From assembly GCA_025094145.1 (NCBI GenBank), contig JALLLS010000019.1, forward strand, positions 310,001 through 374,000: a stretch of DNA of 64,000 nucleotides, written 5' to 3'. The position numbers were made by a program, and so were the translations under genes. The notes beneath the pieces were generated by a model that saw nothing but the letters and a program-made list of their open reading frames with translations, did no database searches and was not told the DNA's origin. This document shows positions 1 to 11,034 of the stretch, in pieces. The stretch comes from Spinellus fusiger. Taxonomy: Eukaryota > Mucoromycota > Mucoromycetes > Mucorales > Phycomycetaceae. Positions within the stretch are counted from its first letter, which is position 1, and each line of letters begins with the position of its first letter.

Positions 1-458
1 TTTTGAATTTTTGTATTAAACTAATAAATTTTAAAAAAAAAGTGATCTTTAGCAGAATGTCATTCCCTAATTTGGACAGAATAGTTCTAAGCCCAGAGGT
101 ATGTGCACAGAGTGGAATAGCTAGTGGCTCTTGGTTTGGACTGAAGCCCACATAGATCAAAGAGGAAGAATAAAAGAGAAGATAGAAGATCATGTTTATT
201 CATTGAATTCACTTGATTATTTATACTAAATTCTACACTGTACAATTGCACATACATGTCTTGTCTTTATGTTCTCTTCACAGTGAACATGTTAAGCCAA
301 GACACTATATTGCATTAGCATTTATCTTATTAATTATATTATATTATCTGTGTGTATCCACACAGGATAATGTGTGTTCCAAAAAGGGAAGACATGTGCA
401 GCCAATAGTATTACTCTATTTGACAGGAAACTGTCTAGCACGGACAAGAAAGGCAAGC
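1..458. other. AT-rich intergenic stretch, no gene seen
   Basis: No reading frame with protein-like composition and no splice-consistent exon was found. The short open frame covering 213-473 runs into the tRNA gene and is not credible as a gene. Confidence 0.5.
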
Positions 459-530
459 GGTTTCGTGATGTAATGGTCAGCATTTGAGATTCTGATTCTC
501 ACTATCCGAGTTCAAATCTCGGCGAGACCT
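459..530 (+). tRNA. trnQ-CUG: tRNA-Gln (anticodon CUG)
   Basis: A full cloverleaf can be folded by eye. The 7-bp acceptor stem pairs GGTTTCG with CGAGACC, with one T-G wobble. The anticodon stem TGAGA/TCTCA (485-489 and 497-501) closes a 7-base loop with CTG at 492-494, which reads the Gln codon CAG. The T arm carries GAGTTCAAATCTC, and the discriminator is T530. There is no intron and no encoded CCA, as expected for a eukaryotic nuclear tRNA. A TTTT run at 533-536 is the likely RNA polymerase III terminator. Because its wobble base is C34, this tRNA is not a substrate of the CTU2 pathway encoded later in the window. Confidence 0.97.
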
Positions 531-532
531 TC

Positions 533-536
533 TTTT
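533..536 (+). terminator. Pol III oligo-T terminator of tRNA-Gln
   Basis: Four T residues lie three bases past the mature 3' end of the tRNA, the usual termination signal for RNA polymerase III. Confidence 0.75.
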
Positions 537-1848
537 GATCCTTTTCAGATCTTTTTAGTCAAGATCAAGTTACTTTTCTGTCGATTGGTAGAGTTCTTCA
601 AGTCAGAGTATTCCAAACTCAGAAATATGAGAAGACTTTTTCTGTCAAGATTCTAAATAGCGAAAAGTTATTCTTTTGCTACTGATTGGTCAATTGAACT
701 CAATTCCAAGTCCTGATTTTGTCTCCAAGTAGGCATCAGTCCGACATGAACTCACCAACTGATAGCTAATAGACTGACAGAATTGCCTATCTGTCTATTT
801 AAAGATGGACATACTATCAACACGCTGATAGAGTGCCTGTGAAGCATCTTGTGACTGGTATATCAGGCAGTATAAAATAAAGAATAAAGGAGGAAGGAAA
901 CAAGTCATAAAGTTAAAAAGCGAGCGGAACTTTCCATTGAATAAGTTAAACTTTTCCTTTTCCATTTCTGTCCACCTTCCCGGAAGAATCCAGTCTATTC
1001 TGACATATAATTGTTCATATTTGTATAATTTATACATATACGGATAATAGAGTCGGAAGAGCACCAAATGTAAGTCCCTTTAAAACTAACAAGATAAAAG
1101 TGTTACTTATTATTTTTTCTCTTTCTTTTTCTTTTGTACAGATATAAAAAGTATGTATTTTAATAGGAATATTTCAATAGAATCTTGGGTCAACAGTAGT
1201 TGGCATGTAATTGGTATGTTTTGCTGCAAGAGAGAACAAGAAGGAATCGAGAGATCCTATTATTTGAATCTAAAAATATGATTTTATAGAAGCTTCTTAT
1301 CTTTTTTATTGGAAGATGTATTTATACATAACTGTTGGATGATCCACTGATCAATTCAATTATCAGCCCAACCACCCACTCACCCATATTTCTTTTTTCT
1401 TCTTTTCTTCTTCTTTTCTCACCTATCAACAGAATTGCTCTCTATGTATGTTTCGTCATCTCTGTCTCCACTCCATGTCCGATGAAACATTTTATCTATG
1501 AAATTATTTTATAACATATAAAACAACACCCTATCACCCAACACAAACATCTCATTGGACACAGCACTTACTAATAAACCTGGTGAAGAGGGCTCGCATA
1601 TAAGCAGCAGCCACTTCACAGTCCTTCCAGAACAGTGTCAGTTTTCTTACCTTCTTTTCTGAGTCTCCCTCACTCTCTCAAAAGAAGGAAAGCAGTCCCA
1701 ATGACAAGCGTTATTCTCCGAATCCGGATTCCTTTCGCCGATCAGCCGTAATCCTTCCTTTTTTCTTTCCTTGTTTTGTTTTCTTACCTTTTCTTACCTT
1801 TTCTTCCCTCTTCCCTCTCTCCTCTCCTCTTATTTCAATTACCGCTCT
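537..1848. promoter_or_regulatory. Intergenic/upstream region of the Zn2Cys6 gene
   Basis: No gene is supported here. A TATA-like TATAA lies at 1599-1603 in a local stretch that is more GC-rich than its surroundings. It is followed by a long C/T-rich tract (about 1640-1845) typical of fungal core promoters and 5' leaders. A 90-codon open frame on the minus strand at 795-1067 has no recognisable similarity and no splice context, so I do not call it. Confidence 0.45.
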
Positions 1849-3022
1849 ATGCCCCCCAGCACCACACCCCACCGACAAGCACTAGCAGAAAAGTACTCTT
1901 CTCGTGTATGTGAGCCATGCAGACGCACAAGAAGTGTCTGTAATGGTCAGCATCCTTGTACCCATTGCACTGAAACGAATGGGAAGTGTGTGTATGTGCT
2001 AGTATCGGACACTTCCCGAAGTGTATTCTCCACCACCAATGCACGCCGTCTTAGCTCCGGATCTGCATGTGAGACGTGCCGGCGCCGAAAGACCAAATGT
2101 GATGGCAGCTCCCCTTGTGGTTTTTGTTCTGCTAATGAGATTGATTGTGTCAATTATTCCGAACGAAAGAAGCGTACGGCAGCAGCTCCCCAAGACAGTA
2201 AAGTCATAGGTCGTATTGAGAATCGTCTGCGTAGAATAGAGCATGTCATTTCGGTGATTCAGCCTGGCTCTTTGTCTGCAAGTTCTTCTTCAAGTGTAGA
2301 AAGTCCCATTGAAGAACACCGGACAAAAGGCACACTTGCTTTCCGAAAATTATCCTCTCCCCACCCCACCCAGCCGCCTTATTTTATTCGACCTCATCGG
2401 CATTCTGTACAAGGCATTAGTGCTACAAAAGAACAAACACAGCTAAGATCAGCCTGGTCTCTTCCTGCTATTGTCATAAGTCCGATCAGTAGTACTTCTA
2501 CTGCCTTGAAGAGTGCACCCTGTATGTCAACAGGCACTGCAAGAAGCACTCCTTCCATGACACCTCCTCTCTCTCCTACAGGATCACTGTGGACATCAGG
2601 CACCACCCAGCCATTGACGAGCTCAATGCTGAATCTTACGCTGTCTCCTTCTTCCTCCACTTCTACCTGTTCTACCACCACCTCATCCACACTCCCCATC
2701 CAGTCCCCCTCTGCTGTAAGAACACCACGAACAGCACATCACCCTTCACAATGGAAAACAGTCATCCCAAGTGTGACAGGTAAGGCTACTATTTCTTTAT
2801 GACTGCTCCTATTGATTAGAATACCCCAAAAGAAAAGAAACTATTCCTCAAACCTCCTTTCTTTTTCATCTATTTATGCATCTATACATACATATAAAAG
2901 ATCAACTGTCCAGACATACCTTTGCTTCTACGCATGACTATCCACTGCAGTATCCTATCTACCCTCTGGAGTCACATGATGTAACCAACAATGAACCTAT
3001 TCTGTCTCTGGAAAAAAGATAA
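1849..3022 (+). CDS. Transcription factor with two tandem Zn2Cys6 clusters
   Basis: Proposed exons are 1849-2779 and 2901-3022 (350 aa). I start at ATG 1849 because the in-frame codons before it translate only the pyrimidine-rich leader. Two binuclear zinc clusters follow each other: Cys 21, 24, 31, 37, 40, 47 and Cys 74, 77, 84, 90, 93, 100. Both fit C-x2-C-x6-C-x5-C-x2-C-x6-C. The second has the usual basic loop (CRRRKTKC); the first has fewer basic residues (CRRTRSVC). A basic linker follows the second cluster, then about 240 Ser/Thr/Pro-rich residues with repeated S-P and T-P. No fungal middle-homology region is visible. The family binds CGG-type DNA motifs in the nucleus; targets cannot be read here. 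The 3' end is uncertain: the donor CAG|GTAAGG at 2780 is strong, and acceptors at 2818-2819 or 2899-2900 both keep the same frame to the stop at 3020. Confidence 0.85.
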
Positions 3023-3060
3023 GCAATGATTGGAAGCATAGAACAACGACACTCGTAGTA

Positions 3061-3101
3061 GGAGTAGTAGTAGTAGGAGTAGTAGTATATATATATATAT
3101 A
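3061..3101. repeat. GTA/GGA trinucleotide and TA microsatellite
   Basis: Short tandem GTAGTAGGA-type units run into an (AT)n tract between the convergent Zn2Cys6 and VTI1 genes. Confidence 0.8.
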
Positions 3102-3166
3102 TTTAAAAAAGAAAAGAAATAATGAAGACATCCTTGGACTTCCACAGGCTGTTATCTTTTCTTCAT

Positions 3167-4304
3167 TTAAAACAGTTTGCTCCAAATCACCAATACAATC
3201 AGTGCAACAAGAATAATAATAATAGCAGCAGTGATCATTTTGTTTGTAGCCATTCTAAATAAGAAAAGAATGAGGGTTGTTTTTGTGATCTCATTCTAAA
3301 GAAAAGGAGATTACCTGCGAGCCATGCCCTTGAGTGTTCTTGAGGCCTTATCAATATAAGAATCTGCCTCTGCAAGCTATACATAGTACAGTAAGTATTA
3401 AACTAAGAAGCCAAAAGAAAAAGAAAAAGAAAAAAAAACAGTGGCCATGTGTGTCTTACTGTATCTCTTGCTCTGACAATAGTCTCTCGTTGTCCTTTGA
3501 GATTGCTTAGAATATTAATGCCAATGCCTTCTGTTTCCAATGCCAATCGATGGCTATCTTGTAAACGGCGGCTGGATTCTCCCAAACGTTCAGTACCACT
3601 CAACAGGCGCTGACGTTGATCCATTGTAGAAGCATCCAAGTCACCCATGCCATTCTCAAGATCTCCTAACAGTTCAGCGCGATCTTTGGAGCGAGGGGCT
3701 GTGGCTGTAGTTCGACGCTAGACAACTCAATAAGACACTTTTCTTTCTTTTCTGATACTAATACTAATACCAATACTAATACTAATACTAATACTAATAC
3801 TAATACTAATACTAATACTAATACTAATTAATAAAAATAAATAAATAAATAAATAAATAATAAAAAAGTATCTTCTTACAAGGTCTCTTTTCATCTTTTC
3901 TGTTTCTGACTTGTACAGTCGTAGTTTGGCTTGTAGGCGTGTGCGAGAAGGCACAGGAATATTCAGCAACTCCATCTCCATTTGTCCTATCTAACATCCC
4001 CCTGTGTATCAATACAATACACTCTTTTCCTGTGCTTCTAAGCCTAGAGTGGTATTTACAATCTCATCGCTCTCGTCCATTTCTCTCTCTACAGCACGAA
4101 TGGTGGCCTTGCGTTCCTCTGTGAAGAAGCATGAGTGAGTCAAGCATAGACAACTCCCCCCTTTTTATCTTTCTGTCTATCTCTGTGTCTACCTCCAGAC
4201 TGACTAGGAATGTGCTGTGTCAATTTGGCTCGAATGGAATCATTCACAGCCTGTAGGTCCTGTTCATAGTTATTAAATAGATTTGACCCTCCTGCATTGG
4301 ACAT
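3167..4304 (-). CDS. VTI1: Vti1 Qb-SNARE
   Basis: Six exons on the minus strand: 4304-4193, 4118-4060, 3990-3880, 3717-3460, 3376-3315, 3254-3167. They join in phase to 229 aa, close to the usual 217-232 aa of Vti1. The N-terminal helical domain carries GEERKATIRAVERE and the DEIIGQMEMELL stretch. The SNARE motif begins at DLDASTMDQRQRLLSG and continues through SSRRLQDSHR and LKGQRETIVRARDT. A C-terminal anchor of about 20 hydrophobic residues (ITAAIIIILVALIVLVIW) ends the protein, as expected for a tail-anchored SNARE. Vti1 pairs with other SNAREs in Golgi, endosome and vacuole fusion (family knowledge). It is divergent from CLASP, with 195 bp between start codons. Intron 3 (3879-3718) holds a hexanucleotide microsatellite. 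Confidence 0.96.
3754..3866. repeat. Hexanucleotide (TACTAA)n and AAAT microsatellite inside a VTI1 intron
   Basis: About twelve ACTAAT units, one of them CAAT-variant, are followed by (AAAT)n. The whole tract lies in VTI1 intron 3 and so does not touch the reading frame. Confidence 0.9.
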
Positions 4305-4499
4305 GGTGGGAAAAGAGAAGAGGAAGAAACAAGAGGAAGAGAAGCGTCAGGTGATACAAACCACACCAAGGCAACTGAATGGGTTTCCTATGACGTTGAA
4401 TAAAAGTCACGTGGACATTCGGCGAAGAGCTCCGCCCTGAATTCTATTCACTTCACCTGCTCAACGTTACATGATTTGGCAAGCACTTGTCATAAGTCA
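4305..4499. promoter_or_regulatory. Divergent promoter between VTI1 and CLASP
   Basis: Only 195 bp separate the two start codons, so both genes must share this region. It contains a local GC-rich stretch (GGCGAAGAGCTCCGCCCTG) and no clear TATA box. Confidence 0.6.
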
Positions 4500-7400
4500 A
4501 TGACAAAGGACGAAACAGACAAATCCGATGTTGATCCTGTGCAGGTAGACATTCGATTCTTATTCTGGACAAAGACAGTGGAAAAAAGAACATGCATAGT
4601 ATTCTTATCCATGGACTCTATAGATTGGCAGTGCAAAAGAACTTGAGGGAGACATCCTCCCCATGGTACAGGCCTACAAGGACAAGGAGACAGAATACAA
4701 CTGGGAGACCCGAGAAAAGGCGATTCTGCGCCTGAGGGGTATTCTACGAGGCAACACACCAGAAAAGTATCCAGAGGCGTTGACGAGCTGTATGCGTCAG
4801 ATGGTCGATGGTGTTGTGAAGGGTGTAAGTGTCATCATCACTCTCTTCTCTGCTCCTCTATAGATATGTCTAGAGAATGGCGATTAATATACTCATCTTG
4901 TTTTTCTTGTTTATTGGTGGTGGTGGTGGTGGCTCATTAGGTAGAGACACTTCGAACGACATTGGCTCTCAATGCATTAGCCCTTGTGGTGGACATTGGT
5001 GTTTATATGGGGAAGATACTGGATGCGTATATTTATGATCAGCTTATTAGCTGTTTATTAAGGTGTGCCACCTCTACAAAAAAAATCATTGCTTCGGCTT
5101 CAAAAACAACCACCCTCTCTTTTCTTCGTCATACATCTCTTTATCCCAAGATCATGAATTTATTATGGCTGACAATGAGTGAGAAGAATAACCAAGGACG
5201 TCTTTATGCTGCTACCTATGCAAAGGCAGTGCTACAGACACACGCAGCAAGAGACCATAGTAGAGCAGTGCTGGACCGAGTGGGTGGTACTGATATGTTG
5301 GAGAAGATCATTCTTAAGGGACTTGCTGACGCCACATTACCTGTGAAAGAAACCTGTCGTGAAGTCTATTGGATTTTTTCTGACCATTGGAAAGATAGAG
5401 CAGAAGCGTAAGGCGTGGAGAACACTACAAGACATCTTACTCATTTTGTTATTATTGATGACTATTATTATTATTATTGATTCGTGAATAGAATGTTAAG
5501 GACTCTGACACCCGCAGCCAGAAAACCCCTGGAGAGATCCAAAAGCACAGTTGTAAAGAAACCACAGTCAGGAGACAGACATGTCCACAGTCCTACACAC
5601 TCGAGCAGCTCTTTAAAAACATCAAGCTCTGTTGGATCTCACCGCAACATGGATCCCCCAGAAATCACCGCCTTATCTCCTTCTACCTCCAACACCTCCC
5701 ATGGATCCGTAGCCTCTCTTGATTTGCCAGAAGGAGGAAGATCTCTTCATCCTTCTACAACTCGCTCTGTATCGCCTGGCATTGGCAGCACCTCTCTCCA
5801 CATTGGACGCACACTCACTACCACACCTGTTCCTTCTTCTCACCTTCACCCCTCCTACCCTTCCTCCTCTCCTCCACTGCGAAAGACTCGTGTACCTGTC
5901 ATGCTCACCCGCAAAAAGTCTGCCATGTCGATCATAGGACAACCCTCGAAGCGAAAACTAAATCTTTTGCTGATGCTGAATAATGAGGATCTTAGTGTAC
6001 GCTGTGATGGTCTTCATTTACTAGCACGCAAACTCGCTTCTTTTCCTTACACCCGTCATCCCAACACAGCTGCCATCCTTGTAGAGAGTGGGACAGGCGT
6101 CACCATTGATGGAGACCATCTCAAGACCATTGTATGGGGAATGTTGGGAGAAGACAATGTTAAACTGTATGAACACTTGTCAAGTTGGGAATCTGTAGTG
6201 GGAGTGTTTTTGAAACTCGTGCCTTTAGATGACTATACGCTTCGTATAAGTTTGGAGGCTGCTGTGGATGATAACATGCTCAAGACAGAAGACGACCATC
6301 TTCGCTGTCAATCAGCTAAACTCGCCATGAGACGTATCCAGTACTTTCTAAGATATCATGATCCTGAGATTGCAAGATATGTGTTTGATCACTTGCTATT
6401 GTATGGTGTGGCAGATACAAGTCGACGCCAGCTGGGTGCTAAAAAGGATCCCTCCAAGAATTCTGCTAATCGACGTAAACTCATGCGTGTGTTCTTGGAG
6501 TGGATAGATGCATTGGTGGTGCCTATGATTGGATTGGAAGCAGAAGAGGAGGTGGATCCATTGTCAGCGGAGTGGGTGGGTGAAGAGGCTGAAAATGTGG
6601 CCTCACGATGGTTTGAATCAGACGCCAATGTAAAGTACTGTCTAGAGAAACTGTTTCCACTTGTAAGTACGTCTGCACCAGGAAGTGTATGGCATGTACC
6701 CCTTGTCTCTTTTGTATCCCATCTTCGGTTGGTGAATCAACGGTTATTTGAGTCACTAGCATCTACTCTAGATGAAGCAACATTAGGGAAAGTAGCACGT
6801 ACGCTGGGTGTTCATATTCGATTGATACCAGAGTATACATGTCAATCAGCACCTATAGATCAGCTGTTATTTGATGAGGTGGATGAGGTGGATGAGGTGG
6901 ATGAAGTGAATGGGGTGGATGCATTGGATGCATTGGATGCATTGGATGAGACAGAAGAGATAGACACTGAGGAGGAGACACTATCAGTAACATCATTAGC
7001 TATAGTAGAGTCTTTTGAGACATCATCAGCCAATGTTCTGGGTACCTTAGCCTCTATTGAAAACCCACCATCACCATCACCATCACCAGTCTATGAAGCC
7101 ACCACAGATAGAGTTAAAGAATATCCTGCTATTGACATTCCTCCCATATCAGAAGCAGACACTCTCTTACCTTCCATGGAGAATCCACATCATTTAAAAC
7201 ACCTAGAGCCATTGTTAGAAGAGAATCCAGAAGAATCCTTCCATCTTACAGACTACTCTCACACTTTTGAGGATCTTCATTTGACAGAGCACGAGAGTCT
7301 AAAAAACGATTTCCAATTGATAGAGCCTATCCATGATGACAAAAACACTTCACTCGATCCATCAAGAGTAGACACTGCTTATCAGATGCTCAGTGGTGCC

Positions 7401-9348
7401 CCCATGTCTCCTCCATTGCTGCCCTTGCCTCCTCTACCATCAACAGGCATACCTTCTAACCCTCTACAGACTCCCTTTACATCATCAGAGGAAACAGTAG
7501 CAGAGACACATTCACAGTCCAATAGCTATGCAATGCCCTATCTATTGGGGACACGCACATTGGAAGAAGAGGAAGAGGAGGAAGAGGCAGAAAGGACAGA
7601 GGCAGAAGAGACTACATTTAGCACTGTTCCCTCCGTTACTCTCTCTGTCACAGAATCAGTGAGTGGCGTTTATGTTGAATTTATCAATACATCTTATTCA
7701 TCTTTCTACTATTATAGCACACGCTTACACCTTTACTCCCCAAAGAAGAAACAGGGGAAATCAAGATGTATTCCAACGCAACAGACCTTTTACATTCACA
7801 CCAAAACACTTACATTGTCTCTTTTATGGATAACAGAATCAGTGGCCCAGAACTTCCTGTCTTCAAATCCAATGTTCGTAGCAAACCCTCCTCCTCCTCT
7901 TCTTCTTCACTCGGCACAGCCACACTATCCACCCCACCCCACACTGCACCTGCCATGCCACGAGGAAATAAGGACCGTGCAGCTACTCTCTACACCCTCA
8001 TTGACAAACTCAATGCAAATACAGCAGACGCTAATACTTTCCGTCGTCTTGTTCGTATTTCAAAAGAGAGTCCTGTATTAAAGACATGGAACCAAGGAGG
8101 ATCCGAAGAACCTGACAGTGATCTGTGGGCGGGCGGGTTGCACGACGGCGGTAATTTTGTGGAGGCTGTTCAAGGCGCACTTTTGTACCTTTGCTCTACC
8201 TCTCCTCTTTCACTGGCTGCTATGGAGTTTGTTCAGCAATTGGCGGCGACTCAATCTGGGCTATTTCGATTTTATGAACGGAAGAAGAACCAAGACGGCA
8301 TGACATTGGAGGCATGTCTTACTGGACAGCTTCTTCTTTTACGGTCAAGTGAGGATCCAACGGTGAGTGTATATTTATAGATAAATTTGTAGTCATGGTG
8401 TTTTGGAGTGTGTGAGAATGGGTGTGAGGTAGATAGGCAGGTAAGTAGGTAAGAGAGTAAGATAGTTGGTTTGAGTAAATCAACTAGGTATATATGTCTC
8501 TTTATAGATAAGATGTATTCTTTTTGTCTCTCTTTATTGATCTCTTTATTGATCTCTTTATTGATCTTTATATCAGCTATTCACTCTATATTATTCAGTA
8601 TTCAGTACTCAGTATTTGTTATTTATTATTTTTGTGTTTGTTTATCTATCTATCTATCTATCTATAAAGAGACATATACACTAAAGAAGAAGGGTGAGCT
8701 GTTGATAGAAAAGCTACCTAACACTTGCATTGTAATAGGCATGTGCTGCAGCAGAAGATACATTGGAGAGCGTATTAGGTGCTGTCAATGCCCAGACTGT
8801 GTTTGAACTTTTATTAGCCTACTTGCTATACTACTTTATTACCAAACCCTACGATAGAGAGATATGGGTCACTGCTCGCTATCCACCTGTAGGATCTGCC
8901 TTTATGTATCTTGCCAAATGGATAAAGGAAATCAATGACGGCAGCTTTGTTGATACATGGTTGATGCGAGGTGGAATTGATGTGTTTAAAAAGGTAAAAA
9001 AAAAGGGGGAGAGAAGAATCCTTCCCTTTCCTCCTTGTTTGCATGGGAGAAAGAGAGAAAGGAAGAGGGGGAATGGGTGCATTGACTTGAATATTTCTAA
9101 CCTATATTATCCTACATGGGATGAATGGATAAACGTGTTTATAGGGAATGAACGATTCTTTTGTCAATGTAAGAAAATCTTGTGTGGAAGCCATCGTTGC
9201 CTTCCAAGATGTAGTAGGCGACAGTCTGTATGAGTTGCTGCATGATTTACGTGATGATCAACTGAACTTGATACGGCATTACGTAGCCAAGTCTATTCGA
9301 AAGAAAGCAAGTATCCGGAGTATGAGTGCAGCGTCTCAGATGAGATAA
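4500..9348 (+). CDS. CLASP: CLASP/Stu1-family microtubule-stabilising protein
   Basis: Seven exons: 4500-4544, 4624-4824, 4941-5407, 5492-7658, 7718-8362, 8739-8993, 9145-9348. Every junction keeps phase and gives 1327 aa, typical of CLASPs. The N-terminal TOG (CLASP_N) domain, roughly residues 16-240, has NWETREKAILRLRGILRG, the helix with LRTTLALNALALVVDIG, and the closing WIFSDHWKDRAEAML. A Ser/Pro/basic linker follows (about 240-380), where microtubule and EB1 binding usually lies; I see no clean SxIP motif. A second helical region spans about 385-690. Then come acidic low-complexity repeats (DEVDEV, DALDAL), a poly-Glu run, and a C-terminal helical domain from about residue 1020. CLASPs bind plus ends and kinetochore or spindle microtubules and promote rescue (family knowledge). 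It is transcribed away from VTI1. Confidence 0.94.
6869..6951 (+). repeat. In-frame 9-bp tandem repeats in CLASP
   Basis: The units GATGAGGTG and then GATGCATTG repeat in frame. They encode DEV triplets followed by DAL triplets, expanding an acidic segment of CLASP in whole codons. Confidence 0.9.
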
Positions 9349-11034
9349 TGCCTGCCACCTCTTTTTGTTATTATTTATTACTATTATTACTGATGGATTG
9401 ATTATATCTTTCTTTGGAAAATATACCCCTACAGTTTGTCTGTGGTTATTTTTATATTTATATCTATGTAGATGTTTATATAAATGTGTATAGATCAATA
9501 GATGAATGTGGATGTAGATGTAGATGTACTTTTGTATTAACTTTTTACATCTATAGACACCCTATTCTATGCATGTCTATTAGAGCAAAAAAAAAAGAGC
9601 AAAAAAAGAGAGAGAATTGGTATAAAAAGAAAACAAATAGAATAACATCAATTGAAAAATAGGTTGTGCTATTATCATAGTATGAGTCATGGCATTGTGG
9701 CGAGCTGATGCCATATCATAAAGGACATAAAGAATAACAATAAAAAATAAAAAAGGGATCCAAGCCCTATGCCTATGTGATCTTCATATAACAAGTAGTA
9801 TTGCACTAGCTTAGTATTGTTCTTTGTGTCTTAGCATACTAGTAATATGAGTGTAAATGCTCTAATTGCCACTCATTTTATAAAACCAGTCTAAGCAATA
9901 AAAAGGGGACGAGGAGGCAGACTTCATAAAAGTAATCTTCTCTTGCTTTTCCCTTTGGTTTTTATATCGAATTCCTTGCTTTTGGTTTCTTCATCATATC
10001 ATTTTACTATTAATATATATATTTAAAAGAGGATAAAAAGAGAGACCTCCTATACTTTAGCCCATAAGTAGAAAAAGAACTTAATAAAAGGGGTTCATAG
10101 ATGGTTTCTTCTCTATTATAACTTGTTTATCTTTTGCTTTGTATTTATTTCCATCTCTTTTTTATCCTGCTAGTGTCATACACCCAAAACACAATATGCA
10201 AATTTGACCTTTTATGCTACAAAACTATTTAAATCTATTCCAAAATGCCCATCGTGATGAAAGCAAAATAGATATTAGTCTCCTCTCCCTCACCCCCTTT
10301 TCTCTCCATTGCTTATTCTTTTTTTGCTTATTAGCTGTCATTACAATTTACACAGATAGATTTATATATATTATTTTTCCGTTGAATGCTAATGGCCATA
10401 GTAAATAAACAATCATAAATCAACAGTTACATGGGATCCACTTGAGATAGAAGAGTAGAAAGAAATTGAATAAAATACCAACAACTTAATTGTCTCTTTT
10501 TTAATACATCATTCATAGAAAGATAGTTTTAATGATGATATATGATTGAAAATGACACTTAACCCACTGTTTTTCAATAGAAATAGATCAACATGTCATT
10601 TTTAATATCCAAAAAATCAATAAAGAACAAATAGGTTTCTTTTTTCATAGTTTAAAACCTTTCAACCCTTTATTTGTTTTCTACATGAGCTTTTGATATT
10701 GATTGCCTTTTTTTCGTCCTCTTCTCGTCCTCTTCTCCCTTCATAAGCCCCGTTTCTGTCTATTTCTTTCTCATTTTTTTTCTTAATTACTATTACACTC
10801 TCTTATACTTATATCTTATTTTTTTACTTATTTGCATCCACTCTCTTCTTCACCCTCTCTTTTCCACTTTATTTTTTGCTCAGTCTTTCTTCTACTACTA
10901 CTTAATACACCCACTCATTCTCTTTATTATACACGTGTGTCTGTGAGTATTCTATAAAGAAAGCGGATCTATTCACCTTATTAACCTTTCTATTTACCTA
11001 TATTTCTACCTTTTTATCTGTCAAATTTCTATGC
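9349..11034. other. Intergenic, AT-rich
   Basis: No credible exon on either strand. The right half (about 10.7-11.0 kb) is strongly C/T-rich and is probably the promoter and leader of the TEA-domain gene. The region just after 9348 holds TTATTATTATT runs that fit the CLASP 3' UTR. Confidence 0.5.

Noticed and set aside
795..1067. 90-codon open frame on the minus strand
   Set aside because: No recognisable similarity, no splice context and AT-driven composition; a chance frame cannot be excluded.
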